Source: a virus. Taken from it: DNA of 40,079 nucleotides. Position numbers and translations under genes: made by a program. Shown in pieces: positions 19,367 through 28,579 of the stretch. Within the stretch, counting starts at the first letter, position 1; each line of letters starts with the position of its first letter. The notes under the pieces are model-generated. The model had not been told where the DNA came from. It was given only the letters and a program-made list of their open reading frames with translations, and did no database searches. The stretch lies in the IMG/VR virus record IMGVR_UViG_3300027917_000086, positions 1 through 40,079 of that record. The stretch is one strand, 5' to 3'.

Positions 19367-20270
19367 AACAACAAAACCACTTTTAAGCGATCCGCAGGCG
19401 GTTGCCATTCTTGAAAATGGTATAGAAAATAATTTAACCGACAAACAAATTCAAAAAGAATTACAAAATGTATGTGGCCATAAATGGAATATTGTTACTA
19501 TTCGCAGAAATCGTCGCAAACTTAATATTAAGAAAAGGTATGGTGATCAATTTGTTCAAGAGTCGGCAGATCAACCAGCCCTTTCTATTCCACCGCCAGG
19601 GCTTACTGAAAAGGAAAAGGCTGATTGGTTTAGGGATCAATTTAGAAAAACGCATCTTTTTACTAATTTAAAGAGGCAGCTTGCTAAAGATGAAATTGAT
19701 GTATATCTAGAAGAATATGGCAGTTTATGCTGTCAATTTGAAGATATTGTTTGTAGTGAATTTTTCCAAATTGATGAGTATTTGAAACATAGAATTTTGC
19801 TTAATAGACAGTTTATTTCAATACACCAAATAAGGGGCGATATTGTTTCACTAAAAGGTTGGTTAGAAAACAATAAGCCAGACAAAGAAACAATGGAAGA
19901 AAAAAGAAGGGAATATGTCACTAAAACACAGCTTTTGGGTGATATGAAAAGCAGCCTTTTGGCGGAAAATAAACGATATGATGAATTGATGAAAGAGGGA
20001 CAAAAAATATTAACTGGTCTGAACGCGACAAGAAGAGATAGGATAGACCAATTATCTGGTGGAAAAGAAAACTTTTTTCATCTAGTTTTATTATTACAGC
20101 ATTCTGAAAAAGTTAGGGAGGAACAGGGAAGATATGCGGAACTTACTAAACTGTCATCTGATCAAGAACTTGAACGATCACGTAAGCCAATAGAATTCCC
20201 GGATGGAGAAATGGATACTATTATAACTGATTATGAAACTGTACAGGAGGAAGATAGTGATGAAGCGTAG
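19359..20270 (+). CDS. Small terminase subunit-like protein, 303 aa
   Basis: Residues about 25-55 form an HTH (Leu-Thr-Asp-Lys-Gln-Ile-Gln ... Thr-Ile-Arg-Arg-Asn) like that at 6396. After a Pro-rich linker, helices run through the protein, with a coiled coil near 200-230 and a Leu-Asn-Ala-Thr-Arg-Arg-Asp-Arg segment often seen in small terminases. Position before TerL and an acidic tail (Glu-Glu-Asp-Ser-Asp-Glu-Ala) fit a DNA-recognition subunit that loads the large subunit. Starts 8 nt inside the sigma gene. Confidence 0.7.
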   Translation: MNKTTKPLLSDPQAVAILENGIENNLTDKQIQKELQNVCGHKWNIVTIRRNRRKLNIKKRYGDQFVQESADQPALSIPPPGLTEKEKADWFRDQFRKTHLFTNLKRQLAKDEIDVYLEEYGSLCCQFEDIVCSEFFQIDEYLKHRILLNRQFISIHQIRGDIVSLKGWLENNKPDKETMEEKRREYVTKTQLLGDMKSSLLAENKRYDELMKEGQKILTGLNATRRDRIDQLSGGKENFFHLVLLLQHSEKVREEQGRYAELTKLSSDQELERSRKPIEFPDGEMDTIITDYETVQEEDSDEA

Positions 20271-21366
20271 TGTTTTATTTATTTCAGACCCGAAAGATAA
20301 ATTTAATATAGTAGCCACTGGGTATTGTGATGCGCTAAAACAATTGGGATGGCGATCATATATTAATTATGCAAATACAAAAAAGGACATTAAAACGCTT
20401 ATAGAAGAATGCGGTGTTAGACTTATTTTTAGTTTGTGTAAGTATGGCACTAGGCAATTGCCAATTGATATTATTAATAAATATGGTGTTGGCGTTATTA
20501 TACAAGCATTGCCGTGCAATAGTGCTGATAATTATTTGTATGATTTCTATAGGAGATCTACTGAGAGTGAAATTAACAATTTACTTAAAATAAATAAGCT
20601 GTTGGCTTATACTAATTTGCTGCCAGAGGTTTGGGATAAATATATGGAAACATGGTTATCTAATAAGGTTGATTTAATTCATCTTCCGTTCGCCGGAAAT
20701 ATTCTTAAATCACTACCCACTGATTGTAGGCCGATTCATCATTTATGTATGGTTGGTTCATTAATTTACAAAAAAGAAAGATTTGATGATTATCTAATGC
20801 CACTATTTCATAGATTAAATTTTTTGCAAACTAATAATCAGATATGGGGAAATGGTTTATGGCGAGAACATGGGATTACAACTAATGGATTATTGTTTAA
20901 TGGCCGTTCCCAATTGCCCAATATATATGCCAAATCATTGGTGGCTATAAATGTGCATACCAAAACGGAGTATGAAGACCAAGCATGTTTAAACGAAAGG
21001 TCGTTTGCCATTCAACTATGTGGTGGTGTTCAAGTAACAGACATGCCTATAGCTAAAAGATATTTTGAAGACTGTGTGCATATAGGCGAGACAGCAAATA
21101 AATTTATTTTTGCCGTAGAGAATAATTTCAATGTGGATGGTAGATATGATCAAATTTTGGACAGTGTGAAACAGGCTGCCAATAATCACACCTACCATTG
21201 TCGTCTTGCTGATATTTTTTCTAAATTGGGCTGGAAGGAAGATGCTGATTTTTGTGGAAAAGAAGCTGATAGATTAGCAACTCTTCATATTTGGGAATTT
21301 GAAGCACGATTGGATGCAGAAAGGAATGGTGTATTATATGAATCCCCCGTCAAACAAATTGCTTGA
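20260..21366 (+). CDS. Glycosyltransferase-like protein (CgeB/GT-B type), 368 aa
   Basis: ATG 20260 is chosen for AGGAGG nine nucleotides upstream, though the frame opens earlier; it overlaps the small terminase by 11 nt. The N-terminus is a Rossmann half (Val-Leu-Phe-Ile-Ser-Asp-Pro). The C-terminal half holds Asn-Gly, Leu-Pro-Asn-Ile-Tyr-Ala-Lys-Ser-Leu-Val-Ala-Ile-Asn-Val and Asn-Glu-Arg-Ser-Phe-Ala-Ile-Gln-Leu-Cys-Gly-Gly-Val-Gln-Val-Thr-Asp, the donor-site signature of CgeB-like glycosyltransferases. It may glycosylate phage DNA, virion proteins or host surface. Confidence 0.75.
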   Translation: MKRSVLFISDPKDKFNIVATGYCDALKQLGWRSYINYANTKKDIKTLIEECGVRLIFSLCKYGTRQLPIDIINKYGVGVIIQALPCNSADNYLYDFYRRSTESEINNLLKINKLLAYTNLLPEVWDKYMETWLSNKVDLIHLPFAGNILKSLPTDCRPIHHLCMVGSLIYKKERFDDYLMPLFHRLNFLQTNNQIWGNGLWREHGITTNGLLFNGRSQLPNIYAKSLVAINVHTKTEYEDQACLNERSFAIQLCGGVQVTDMPIAKRYFEDCVHIGETANKFIFAVENNFNVDGRYDQILDSVKQAANNHTYHCRLADIFSKLGWKEDADFCGKEADRLATLHIWEFEARLDAERNGVLYESPVKQIA

Positions 21367-21553
21367 TTTGTTAAAAATAAAGCCGACTACACAACCCATT
21401 CGCCGCAAAAGGGTAAAATGGAATAGAAATTGGAAGTGCTTATGTGGTAGTGGCAAGAAATATAAGAAGTGTTGTTTGCCAGAAGTGGAAAAACTGAAAT
21501 TGGTAGATCAGAATGTTTCTGTAGGAGATGATGATATATTATGTCAAGAATAA
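21338..21553 (+). CDS. SEC-C motif small protein, 71 aa
   Basis: Start at 21338 (AAGGA twelve nucleotides upstream) inside the end of the glycosyltransferase gene. Residues 31-47 read Asn-Trp-Lys-Cys-Leu-Cys-Gly-Ser-Gly-Lys-Lys-Tyr-Lys-Lys-Cys-Cys, the SEC-C zinc motif (Cys34, 36, 45, 46) found at the SecA C-terminus, where it binds zinc and SecB. Here it is a stand-alone domain with a basic start and acidic tail, likely a metal-binding adaptor. Confidence 0.8.
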   Translation: MNPPSNKLLDLLKIKPTTQPIRRKRVKWNRNWKCLCGSGKKYKKCCLPEVEKLKLVDQNVSVGDDDILCQE

Positions 21554-22050
21554 TTTTGCCTGAATATACTGTTGCGCGAGATACCAGAGAAAAGTCTGGA
21601 TATGGATGGACATTTTTGCCTCATGCCGTAAAACGCAGGCCACCAATTTGTGCTGGCATGATCGAGAAAAAATTAGATGTTGGTGATTATAGTTTAATTG
21701 GTTATGAAGATATATTAACCATTGAAAGAAAAGAAGATTTTAGCGAATTATGGATTAATTATAGTAATAGGGGAAGATTTGAGAGAGAGCTTGAAAATAT
21801 GTCTAAAATCAAATATTCGTATATCTTAATAGAGTCGCAATTAACTACGGATCACTTCAATCTTTCTCCACCGCAATATGAAACTAAAGCGCCTGGCAAA
21901 GCGCTGATACGATGGATTATGTCTTTGGGCATTAAATATAATGTTAATATTATGATGGTTGGACAGTGCGGCAGAAAAATTGCGCAAATGATTTTTGAAG
22001 AAGTTGTTAGATACGAAAAAGATAGGTGGGTTGAAAGTGGTCGGCAATAA
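21541..22050 (+). CDS. ERCC4-domain nuclease, 169 aa
   Basis: Asp14 and Glu17 in Ala-Arg-Asp-Thr-Arg-Glu-Lys, Asp49 in Val-Gly-Asp-Tyr-Ser-Leu, and Ile-Glu-Arg-Lys (61-64) with following Asp match the XPF/ERCC4 active site GDxnERKx3D. The enzyme should cleave branched or flapped DNA with a metal ion. Just before the large terminase, it may resolve branched replication intermediates before packaging, like phage resolvases. Overlaps the SEC-C gene by 13 nt and TerL by 14 nt. Confidence 0.85.
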   Translation: MSRIILPEYTVARDTREKSGYGWTFLPHAVKRRPPICAGMIEKKLDVGDYSLIGYEDILTIERKEDFSELWINYSNRGRFERELENMSKIKYSYILIESQLTTDHFNLSPPQYETKAPGKALIRWIMSLGIKYNVNIMMVGQCGRKIAQMIFEEVVRYEKDRWVESGRQ

Positions 22051-24121
22051 TTATAAGTTTGATTATTTATTTGATGAGGATCAAAAGAAGTTTGGTTATT
22101 TATTTCCAGAATCAGATAGAATTCCAGAAATTAAGAAACATATTTTCACCGATCTCAGACAATCAAAAATGCCGGTCAATAAATTTATTATTTCTAAAAT
22201 GATGAATACAGATTATCTTGGTTGGGCTGCTAAGGTTCTTTTAAATCAAGACCTGCTACCTATTCAAATAGCCACTTTGCGAGTTATGTGGAAGACTACT
22301 TTTCCAATGCTGGTCGCATGTCGTGGTGGTAGCAAAAGTTATATGCTGGCCGTTTATGCCCTTTTGAGGGGTATTTTAGATCAGGGTGTTAAAATAATTA
22401 TTGTTGGTAGGGGCCTGAGACAAGCAAAATTGGTTTTTGGATATATAGAAAGTATCTGGAATCAATCACCAATACTTAGGAGTATTGTTGGTGGAGGCAA
22501 AAAGGCTGGGCCAAAACAGAATGTTGATTCTTGTTATTTTTATTTGGGGGATTCTCAGATTCGTGCATTGCCATTAGGGGATGGTAGTTCGATTAGGGGA
22601 TTTAGGGCTAATGTAATTTTAGCAGATGAGTTCGCCGTTATACCTCCAGATGTTTTTGATATTGTTGTTCGTGGTTTTGCATCAACTACAAAAACACCGA
22701 TAGAGGAGGCTCGTAGAAGAAATTTAGAGAAAAAATTAGCCAAATTAGATATTCCACAAGATATTTCTAAGAATATTTTAGGCCAAAAGGTAAAGGGTAA
22801 TCAAATTGTTTATTCTGGAACAGCATATTATCAATTCAATCATTTTGCACAAAAATATAAAATGTGGAGAGATATTATTCATAGTAGGGGCGATCCAAAT
22901 GCTGTTGCTGAAATTTTCGGTGGGCCTAATATGATCCCAGACGATTTTGATTATAGGGATTATGCCATTATTAGAATACCATATACTCGCATAATAGATG
23001 ATTTATTGGATAGAAAACAATTAGCTCATTCAAAAGCTACATTACCAAGAAATATTTTCATGATGGAATATGGAGGATGTTTTGTTGCTGATTCGGACGG
23101 TTTTTTCCCCAGGAGTTTGATAGAAAGCTGTTCATGCAGACCGGGCCACTTTATCCAAACCCTAGATGGCGATGTTGAATTTTCTCCAATGTTAAGAAGA
23201 ATAAAAAATCGACGGTATGTAATGGGCATAGATCCAGCAGCAGAAAGAGATAATTTAACTATTGTTATTATAGAAAGATGGGCAAACCATTCTAGAGTAG
23301 TTTTTTGTTGGGCTGTTAATAAAAAGACATTTAGTGAAAGAAAGGCTAAACATTTAATTGAAGAGAAGGATTATTATGAATATTGTTGCGCTAAAATTAG
23401 AGATGTTTATGATTTATTTCGGCCAGAAAGGATAGAAATGGATAGTCAAGGGGGTGGATATGCCATTTCTGAGATGTTACGTAATAAAAAATTATTGAGT
23501 AATGAAAAACAAGAGTTCCCGATTTATGAAATAATAGATCCAAAAGAAGAGAAAGAAACGGATGGAGAAACAGATGGGCCGCATATTCTTCATTTGGTAC
23601 AACAAAGTTCAGAATTTAATGCCAAGGCGAATATTTGCCTACACAAAAGTTTTGAAACTAAAAAATTGCTTTTCCCATCTGTTGATCCATTAAAAATGCA
23701 ACATGCACTAATAGCGGAAAGGGCAAATAATATTATTATTGATACATATGATGAAAATGTAGATAATATAGAAGAATTAAAAAATGAATTATGTACAATT
23801 CAAATGAGTGAAACAATAACTGGGAAAGAAAGATTTGATACTCCAACGGTAGTTACTGCTGGGGCAGTTGAAGGTAGGGCTAAAAGGGGAAGACTTAAAA
23901 AAGATAGATACACATCCCTCTTATTAGCTCATAAATACATTTATGACACTGAGACGCAACCACAATCATCTGTTAATTATGATGATGTGGTTGGAAATGT
24001 TAAAAAAGTTAAGGGGACAGATCCAACAGAAGGATTATATAGGGGACCAGGGGTTGGTAGATTTCAAAATTTTGATAATCGTAATTTTTATGGTGGTGTA
24101 TATGGCGGGGAAAAAATTTAA
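22037..24121 (+). CDS. terL: Terminase large subunit, 694 aa
   Basis: Motor ATPase and nuclease that packages DNA into the prohead. Start GTG 22037 is chosen because AGGTGGG lies seven nucleotides upstream; the frame runs 14 codons further left without signal. The ATPase has Walker A Cys-Arg-Gly-Gly-Ser-Lys-Ser (95-101) and Walker B Val-Ile-Leu-Ala-Asp-Glu (193-198). The RNase-H-like nuclease begins near residue 396 with Met-Gly-Ile-Asp-Pro-Ala-Ala (Asp399). At 694 residues it is longer than average. Forms one translational unit with the ERCC4 nuclease. Confidence 0.93.
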   Translation: MVGNNYKFDYLFDEDQKKFGYLFPESDRIPEIKKHIFTDLRQSKMPVNKFIISKMMNTDYLGWAAKVLLNQDLLPIQIATLRVMWKTTFPMLVACRGGSKSYMLAVYALLRGILDQGVKIIIVGRGLRQAKLVFGYIESIWNQSPILRSIVGGGKKAGPKQNVDSCYFYLGDSQIRALPLGDGSSIRGFRANVILADEFAVIPPDVFDIVVRGFASTTKTPIEEARRRNLEKKLAKLDIPQDISKNILGQKVKGNQIVYSGTAYYQFNHFAQKYKMWRDIIHSRGDPNAVAEIFGGPNMIPDDFDYRDYAIIRIPYTRIIDDLLDRKQLAHSKATLPRNIFMMEYGGCFVADSDGFFPRSLIESCSCRPGHFIQTLDGDVEFSPMLRRIKNRRYVMGIDPAAERDNLTIVIIERWANHSRVVFCWAVNKKTFSERKAKHLIEEKDYYEYCCAKIRDVYDLFRPERIEMDSQGGGYAISEMLRNKKLLSNEKQEFPIYEIIDPKEEKETDGETDGPHILHLVQQSSEFNAKANICLHKSFETKKLLFPSVDPLKMQHALIAERANNIIIDTYDENVDNIEELKNELCTIQMSETITGKERFDTPTVVTAGAVEGRAKRGRLKKDRYTSLLLAHKYIYDTETQPQSSVNYDDVVGNVKKVKGTDPTEGLYRGPGVGRFQNFDNRNFYGGVYGGEKI

Positions 24122-24122
24122 T

Positions 24123-24132
24123 GGTGTATAAT
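24123..24132 (+). promoter_or_regulatory. Late-type promoter box GGTGTATAAT
   Basis: TATAAT at 24127-24132 in a GGTGTATAAT context, about 40 nt before the portal ATG. No -35 element. Same form as the boxes at 18643, 27134 and 31549. Confidence 0.5.
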
Positions 24133-24173
24133 TATTCGGATTGGATTTGTATTACATTTAAATTGGTGGTCAA

Positions 24174-26306
24174 ATGGCGAAAAGGGACGATAAAAAAAGT
24201 AAACCATTATATACGCATGGTTTAGATAAATTAAATCAACATTGTTTTCCAGAAGAACAGTTAATAGTGAATGGTCAAACTACCCCTGTTAAATTTTCTA
24301 CGGCAGAGTACGGAAAATTAAAATCTGGCTTTAATAGACGTGATCGTGAGATTCTTAGGCCAGAAAGCCAACTCCCCGTTAAAACACCTGAAATAATTTC
24401 TTTGTGTCAATCTATATACAAAAAAGTGGGACTGATAAGGAATGTCATAGATTTAATGGCAGATTTTGCAGGTGAGGGTTTAAAATTAAATCATCCAATT
24501 AAAAAACAGGAAAGATTTTATCGCAAGTGGGCTGAAAAGGTAGATTTACAAAGTCGTGCTCATGATTTTATGAAATTATTATTGAGAGATGCTAATGTTA
24601 TTATTAGGCGCAAAATGGCGATTGTCCCCCAAGCTGTTCAAAAAGAAATGACAAAAGCCAATGCACTAACTGTAAATGTTGCACCAAAAGAAAAACCAGA
24701 TAAATTTACTAAAATAGAAAAGAATACTAAGAATCGAATAATTCCGTTTAAATACATTTTTTTGTCACCAGTTAATATTGAAAAGGTTGGTGGAGAAATC
24801 GGTAGATTTTTTGGTAATAATCAAATTGCTATGAGAATACCCTCTGGACTTGCAAAAGATATTAGAAATCCACGCAATGATTATGAAAAAAAATTATTAA
24901 GTAAAATACCGACAGAAATTAGGGAAGCTGCCAAGAGAGGTAGGGGAAATTTAGTAATCTTAAAGCCAGAATTTATTTATGTAGATTATTACAAAAAGGA
25001 TGATTGGGAGGATTGGGCTACTCCATTTTTATATGGAGTTTTTGAAGATATTTTATTAAAAGAAAAAATGAAATTAGCTGATGCTGCCGCTCTCGACGGT
25101 GTTATTGATCATACTCGAATATGGAAACTTGGCGACCATAAGGAAAAGATTTTTCCGTCCATAAATGCCGTTAATAGACTAATTGATTTATTACAACATG
25201 GTGTTGGCGGCGGTATTAGGGATATTGTTTGGGATTCTATGATAGACCTTGTTTCTGAATATCCACCGGTAGACAAAATACTGGGTGATGAAAAATATAA
25301 GGCTGTTAATAGAGATATTATGAAGGGCATAGGTATTCCAGAAGCATTAATCGGTGGTATTGATGTAGCTACTGGAAATGCTGAAAAGGTTTTTGTACAA
25401 TTAAAAACATTAGTTGAACGACTAGAATATGTTCGTGATCGTTGCATTAAATGGGTTAATTATGAATTAACCCTTGTTTCACAAGCAATGGGATTTAAAA
25501 ACATTCCTTTTGTTTCCTTTGGCAATATGTCATTGAGAGATGAGGCTGCGGAAAAACAATTAATGATTCAATTGGTTGATCGTGGTCTAGTTTCTGCCAG
25601 AACTATTAGTGAAATATTCGGGAATGATTTTGTGATCGAATTAGAAAGAATGCGAGATGAACAAAAAATTCGCAATGAAGATCCGCAAATTTTAGAGAAG
25701 GCTAATCCATATTATAGACCTGAGAGTTTAATAGAATTACAACATAGATTTAGAATGGAATTAGAAATGTTGAGACAGTGTGGGTGTCCCGGTATGGATC
25801 AAAATCAGCCTGACAGAAATGGGGATAGTGATCCAGAGAGGGGCGGGGATAATCCTGGTGGCGATCAACCACGAGACGATGGAGACAATCCATCGGGAAG
25901 ACCGCCGAATACTGTTGATACTAATCCAAGAGATCAGCGCACAGAACGGACACTATCTATTAATAAAATTATAGCTGATCAATTGTTAAAAGATATAGAT
26001 AATATTATTGATCCATTGTATTTGAAAAATAATAAAATAAAAAATATGAGATCTTTAACAAAAGATCAAATTGCCCAATTAGAAGAAATGAAAAGAGCTA
26101 TTTTGGCTACTATTCAGCCATCTGATCAAATTACTTGTGATTTAATTGGCCTTAGAACAAATGATAATTCTCAAAAACTGGTTGAAATCTTCGAAAAAAC
26201 ATTCAATCAATTGGTGTTGAAACATGCAGAAGTACTGAAAAGACATCCGACTGTTGCTGAAAAAAGATCTTTAGCAACATCAACTTGGGCTATTTTAATT
26301 AATTAA
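24174..26306 (+). CDS. Portal protein, 710 aa
   Basis: GGTGG lies five nucleotides upstream. Its place directly after TerL and its size and composition fit a portal: an N-terminal tail with basic residues, a segment Ile-Arg-Asn-Val-Ile-Asp-Leu-Met-Ala-Asp-Phe-Ala-Gly near residue 95, and a long helical stem with clip-like helices around residues 390-450. After residue 540 a Gly/Asp/Pro/Asn-rich stretch (about 540-590) links to a final helical region of 120 residues, an extension not seen in minimal portals. It forms the ring at the vertex through which DNA enters. Confidence 0.82.
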   Translation: MAKRDDKKSKPLYTHGLDKLNQHCFPEEQLIVNGQTTPVKFSTAEYGKLKSGFNRRDREILRPESQLPVKTPEIISLCQSIYKKVGLIRNVIDLMADFAGEGLKLNHPIKKQERFYRKWAEKVDLQSRAHDFMKLLLRDANVIIRRKMAIVPQAVQKEMTKANALTVNVAPKEKPDKFTKIEKNTKNRIIPFKYIFLSPVNIEKVGGEIGRFFGNNQIAMRIPSGLAKDIRNPRNDYEKKLLSKIPTEIREAAKRGRGNLVILKPEFIYVDYYKKDDWEDWATPFLYGVFEDILLKEKMKLADAAALDGVIDHTRIWKLGDHKEKIFPSINAVNRLIDLLQHGVGGGIRDIVWDSMIDLVSEYPPVDKILGDEKYKAVNRDIMKGIGIPEALIGGIDVATGNAEKVFVQLKTLVERLEYVRDRCIKWVNYELTLVSQAMGFKNIPFVSFGNMSLRDEAAEKQLMIQLVDRGLVSARTISEIFGNDFVIELERMRDEQKIRNEDPQILEKANPYYRPESLIELQHRFRMELEMLRQCGCPGMDQNQPDRNGDSDPERGGDNPGGDQPRDDGDNPSGRPPNTVDTNPRDQRTERTLSINKIIADQLLKDIDNIIDPLYLKNNKIKNMRSLTKDQIAQLEEMKRAILATIQPSDQITCDLIGLRTNDNSQKLVEIFEKTFNQLVLKHAEVLKRHPTVAEKRSLATSTWAILIN

Positions 26307-26317
26307 TGGGGGCAAAA

Positions 26318-26740
26318 ATGAAAAAAGAAGATATTTTTAAAGCCTTTGATGCCGCTGCTAAAAATTTAAGTGAAGGCAAATTTGGTGATCGCACTTTTCC
26401 AGATGCGGCTTTTGTTATAGAAAATGGTGCTGAAAAAGATGAAAAGGGTAAGACGCTACAAAAATATCGTCACCTACCACATCACAATAAGGGTGTTAAA
26501 AGTGCTACTGAAAATGGGTCAGTTGATTTGCCACATTTAAGAAACGCATTAGCGCGTGTTAATCAAGTTAAACCAGTGAAAGAATCGGTGTCTAGTTTCC
26601 GCTCTCGCGCCTCATCCCATCTTCGTCGTCATGCCAAAACTTTATTAAAAACATATAAGGAAAAAGCTTCTGCTGCGACACAGCGATTAGAGAAGATTCG
26701 ATTATTATGTGAAGAATTTAAAGTTGAAATTGAAGAATAG
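26318..26740 (+). CDS. Conserved phage head-region protein, 140 aa
   Basis: GGGGGC lies just upstream of ATG 26318. The middle has Phe-Pro-Asp-Ala-Ala-Phe-Val-Ile, Arg-His-Leu-Pro-His-His-Asn-Lys and Val-Asp-Leu-Pro-His-Leu-Arg-Asn-Ala-Leu-Ala-Arg-Val-Asn-Gln. That His-His ... Leu-Pro-His-Leu-Arg-Asn-Ala pattern is a small domain that recurs in phage structural gene clusters, often beside or fused to protease-like proteins. The C-terminal 50 residues form a basic helix. The exact role is not established. Confidence 0.65.
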   Translation: MKKEDIFKAFDAAAKNLSEGKFGDRTFPDAAFVIENGAEKDEKGKTLQKYRHLPHHNKGVKSATENGSVDLPHLRNALARVNQVKPVKESVSSFRSRASSHLRRHAKTLLKTYKEKASAATQRLEKIRLLCEEFKVEIEE

Positions 26741-26751
26741 GAGGAAAATTT

Positions 26752-27078
26752 ATGTCTATTGTTAGTATTTCTGTAAATACCGAAACACGGGAATCTGCTC
26801 TGACAGTTGATGGGCAGATTGTTCCAGCTATTGCATGTCATTTTTCTAAAGGAATTGATTACGAGGGCAGACCATTTACACGGCTGAGATATATTCTGGA
26901 GGCTAGCGATGAAAAGGGCCTAACTCAACTAACCGAATATTTCTTGCCCGACGAAGAAGAGGAGGCTGTAATTGCTAATAATAATGGATTGATTTCAAAA
27001 CCCATTGCAGAAGAGAGCTTGGGTATGCTTGATGTTAAAAAGGCGCAAGAGGATGTTATTCGCTTTTTTAGCAAATAA
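26752..27078 (+). CDS. Hypothetical protein, 108 aa
   Basis: TAGGAGG precedes the ATG by nine nucleotides, a very strong site. The first 65 residues look beta-rich; residues 66-75 are acidic (Asp-Glu-Glu-Glu-Glu) and the rest is helical. Not recognised. It lies between portal and protease/scaffold genes, so a head-assembly role is likely. Confidence 0.65.
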   Translation: MSIVSISVNTETRESALTVDGQIVPAIACHFSKGIDYEGRPFTRLRYILEASDEKGLTQLTEYFLPDEEEEAVIANNNGLISKPIAEESLGMLDVKKAQEDVIRFFSK

Positions 27079-27133
27079 AACAAATATTTATATTATGAAA
27101 AGTCTTTAAATCATGAATTTTATAAATATATTT

Positions 27134-27143
27134 TGTGTATAAA
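27134..27143 (+). promoter_or_regulatory. Late-type promoter box TGTGTATAAA
   Basis: TATAAA at 27138-27143; GGAG follows at 27152 and the GTG start at 27162. The 70 nt upstream are AT-rich. One of four similar boxes. Confidence 0.55.
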
Positions 27144-27161
27144 ACATCGATGGAGAGTAAA

Positions 27162-28577
27162 GTGCGCATTTATGATGTAGAAAAAGAAGATGGTCTTATA
27201 GACCTTATTTCAAATTCCGTGTCCACTTTTATATCTAAAGCATGGATTGGAACACAGAATAAGGATGATATTAAAAAATTATTTGCTAGTATATATTCTG
27301 TTAAGGATTTAATAGGCCATGATCAGCCAGATTTGGCTGTTATTGTTTCTATTTTAGCCAGCGTAGGCTGGAATTTAAATGATGATATTTTTACACCAGC
27401 AGAATTATGGAAATCTAAATCGACGCCAATCCATAAACCAATGAATCATATGCACGATAGTTCTACTATTATTGGGCATATTGTTAGTAGTTATGCTGTT
27501 GACAAGGTTTCTGGTAATGAAATTTCATCGGAAGATAATAATATCCCAGATGATTTCGATATAGAGGTCGCTGGAATATTATATAAGGGATTAAATAATC
27601 CATCAAGGGCGCAATTGGTTGATCAAATTTTGCAAATGGCGCAAAAGGGAGAAATGTTTGTTTCAATGGAGTGTTTTTTCAATGATTTTGATTATGGATT
27701 TTTAAATCCCGATACTGGCGGGATACAAGTATTGGAAAGAACAGAATCAACCGCCTTTTTAACTAAACATTTGCGCGCTTTTAATGGAAGTGGTGAATTC
27801 CAAGGATATAGAATTGGTAGAGTATTAAAAGATTTTACATTTGGTGGGCAGGGTTTTGTTACAAATCCTGCTAATCCAGAATCGGTGATTAAATTAGCTG
27901 CCAATAAGGTAGCTGCTTCTTCTGGTTTTGAGAATGTTGGTCTAGAAAAAATTGTGAAGGGAGGTGTAACCGGCATGGACGAAAAAGAGATTAAGGCACT
28001 ACAGGATGAAAAGGAGGCATTGGCCAAGGAATTAGAAGTTATTAAAAATGAATTAAATGCTATTAAGGATGAGGATTATCCTACAAAAATTGAGGCACTG
28101 AATGCCAAGATCGAAGAGTTGACTGCTGAGGTTACAGAAGCTACCGAGATGGCTAAGAAAACTCAAGGTGAGAAAGTAGAACTTCAGAAGAAACTCGATG
28201 AGACTGTCAAGAAGGCTGAGGCTGTTGGTTGTGAGTTAGAGACTGTGAAGAAAAATATCAAGGCCCAGGAAAGATTGGGTAAATTGATGGAAGTTCGCAA
28301 TGTCGATGATTCAAATAAGGATGCAACATTGGCTGAATTAGCAGAAATGACAGATGAAACGTTTGATATTGTTATTAAATATGCTGGAAAAGTTGAAAGT
28401 GATTCCGAAGAGGTTGATGCTAACGATGAAGCTACAGCGGCTCTTGATGATGCTGAAGTAGATGATAATGAACCAGATCTAAACGCTGGTAATGAGGATG
28501 TTCAAACAGATATTAAGCAAACAGCGCTAGCATTGGCGCATACTTTAGTTAAAATGAAAGAAGAGGGGGGTGAATAG
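27162..28577 (+). CDS. Prohead protease-scaffold fusion, 471 aa
   Basis: GTG 27162 is preferred over the longer frame because GGAG lies six nucleotides before it and a promoter box overlaps the codons to its left. The N-terminal 260 residues resemble phage prohead proteases: Leu-Asn-Asp-Asp-Ile-Phe-Thr, Lys-Pro-Met-Asn-His-Met-His (candidate catalytic His) and Gly-Glu-Met-Phe-Val-Ser-Met-Glu-Cys (candidate Ser). From residue 272 a Lys/Glu coiled coil runs for about 110 residues, then an acidic tail: a scaffold. An internal start at 27975 probably yields scaffold alone. The active site is inferred from pattern and position. Confidence 0.7.
   Translation: MRIYDVEKEDGLIDLISNSVSTFISKAWIGTQNKDDIKKLFASIYSVKDLIGHDQPDLAVIVSILASVGWNLNDDIFTPAELWKSKSTPIHKPMNHMHDSSTIIGHIVSSYAVDKVSGNEISSEDNNIPDDFDIEVAGILYKGLNNPSRAQLVDQILQMAQKGEMFVSMECFFNDFDYGFLNPDTGGIQVLERTESTAFLTKHLRAFNGSGEFQGYRIGRVLKDFTFGGQGFVTNPANPESVIKLAANKVAASSGFENVGLEKIVKGGVTGMDEKEIKALQDEKEALAKELEVIKNELNAIKDEDYPTKIEALNAKIEELTAEVTEATEMAKKTQGEKVELQKKLDETVKKAEAVGCELETVKKNIKAQERLGKLMEVRNVDDSNKDATLAELAEMTDETFDIVIKYAGKVESDSEEVDANDEATAALDDAEVDDNEPDLNAGNEDVQTDIKQTALALAHTLVKMKEEGGE
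27975..28577 (+). CDS. Internal in-frame start: scaffold protein, 200 aa
   Basis: ATG 27975 lies in frame inside the protease-scaffold gene and has GGAGGTG (27960-27966) eight nucleotides before it, the best SD in the cluster. The product begins exactly where the coiled coil starts and consists of that coil and the acidic tail. It parallels phage lambda, where Nu3 scaffold is made from within the C protease gene. Inferred from position and SD. Confidence 0.6.
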   Translation: MDEKEIKALQDEKEALAKELEVIKNELNAIKDEDYPTKIEALNAKIEELTAEVTEATEMAKKTQGEKVELQKKLDETVKKAEAVGCELETVKKNIKAQERLGKLMEVRNVDDSNKDATLAELAEMTDETFDIVIKYAGKVESDSEEVDANDEATAALDDAEVDDNEPDLNAGNEDVQTDIKQTALALAHTLVKMKEEGGE

Positions 28578-28579
28578 GC

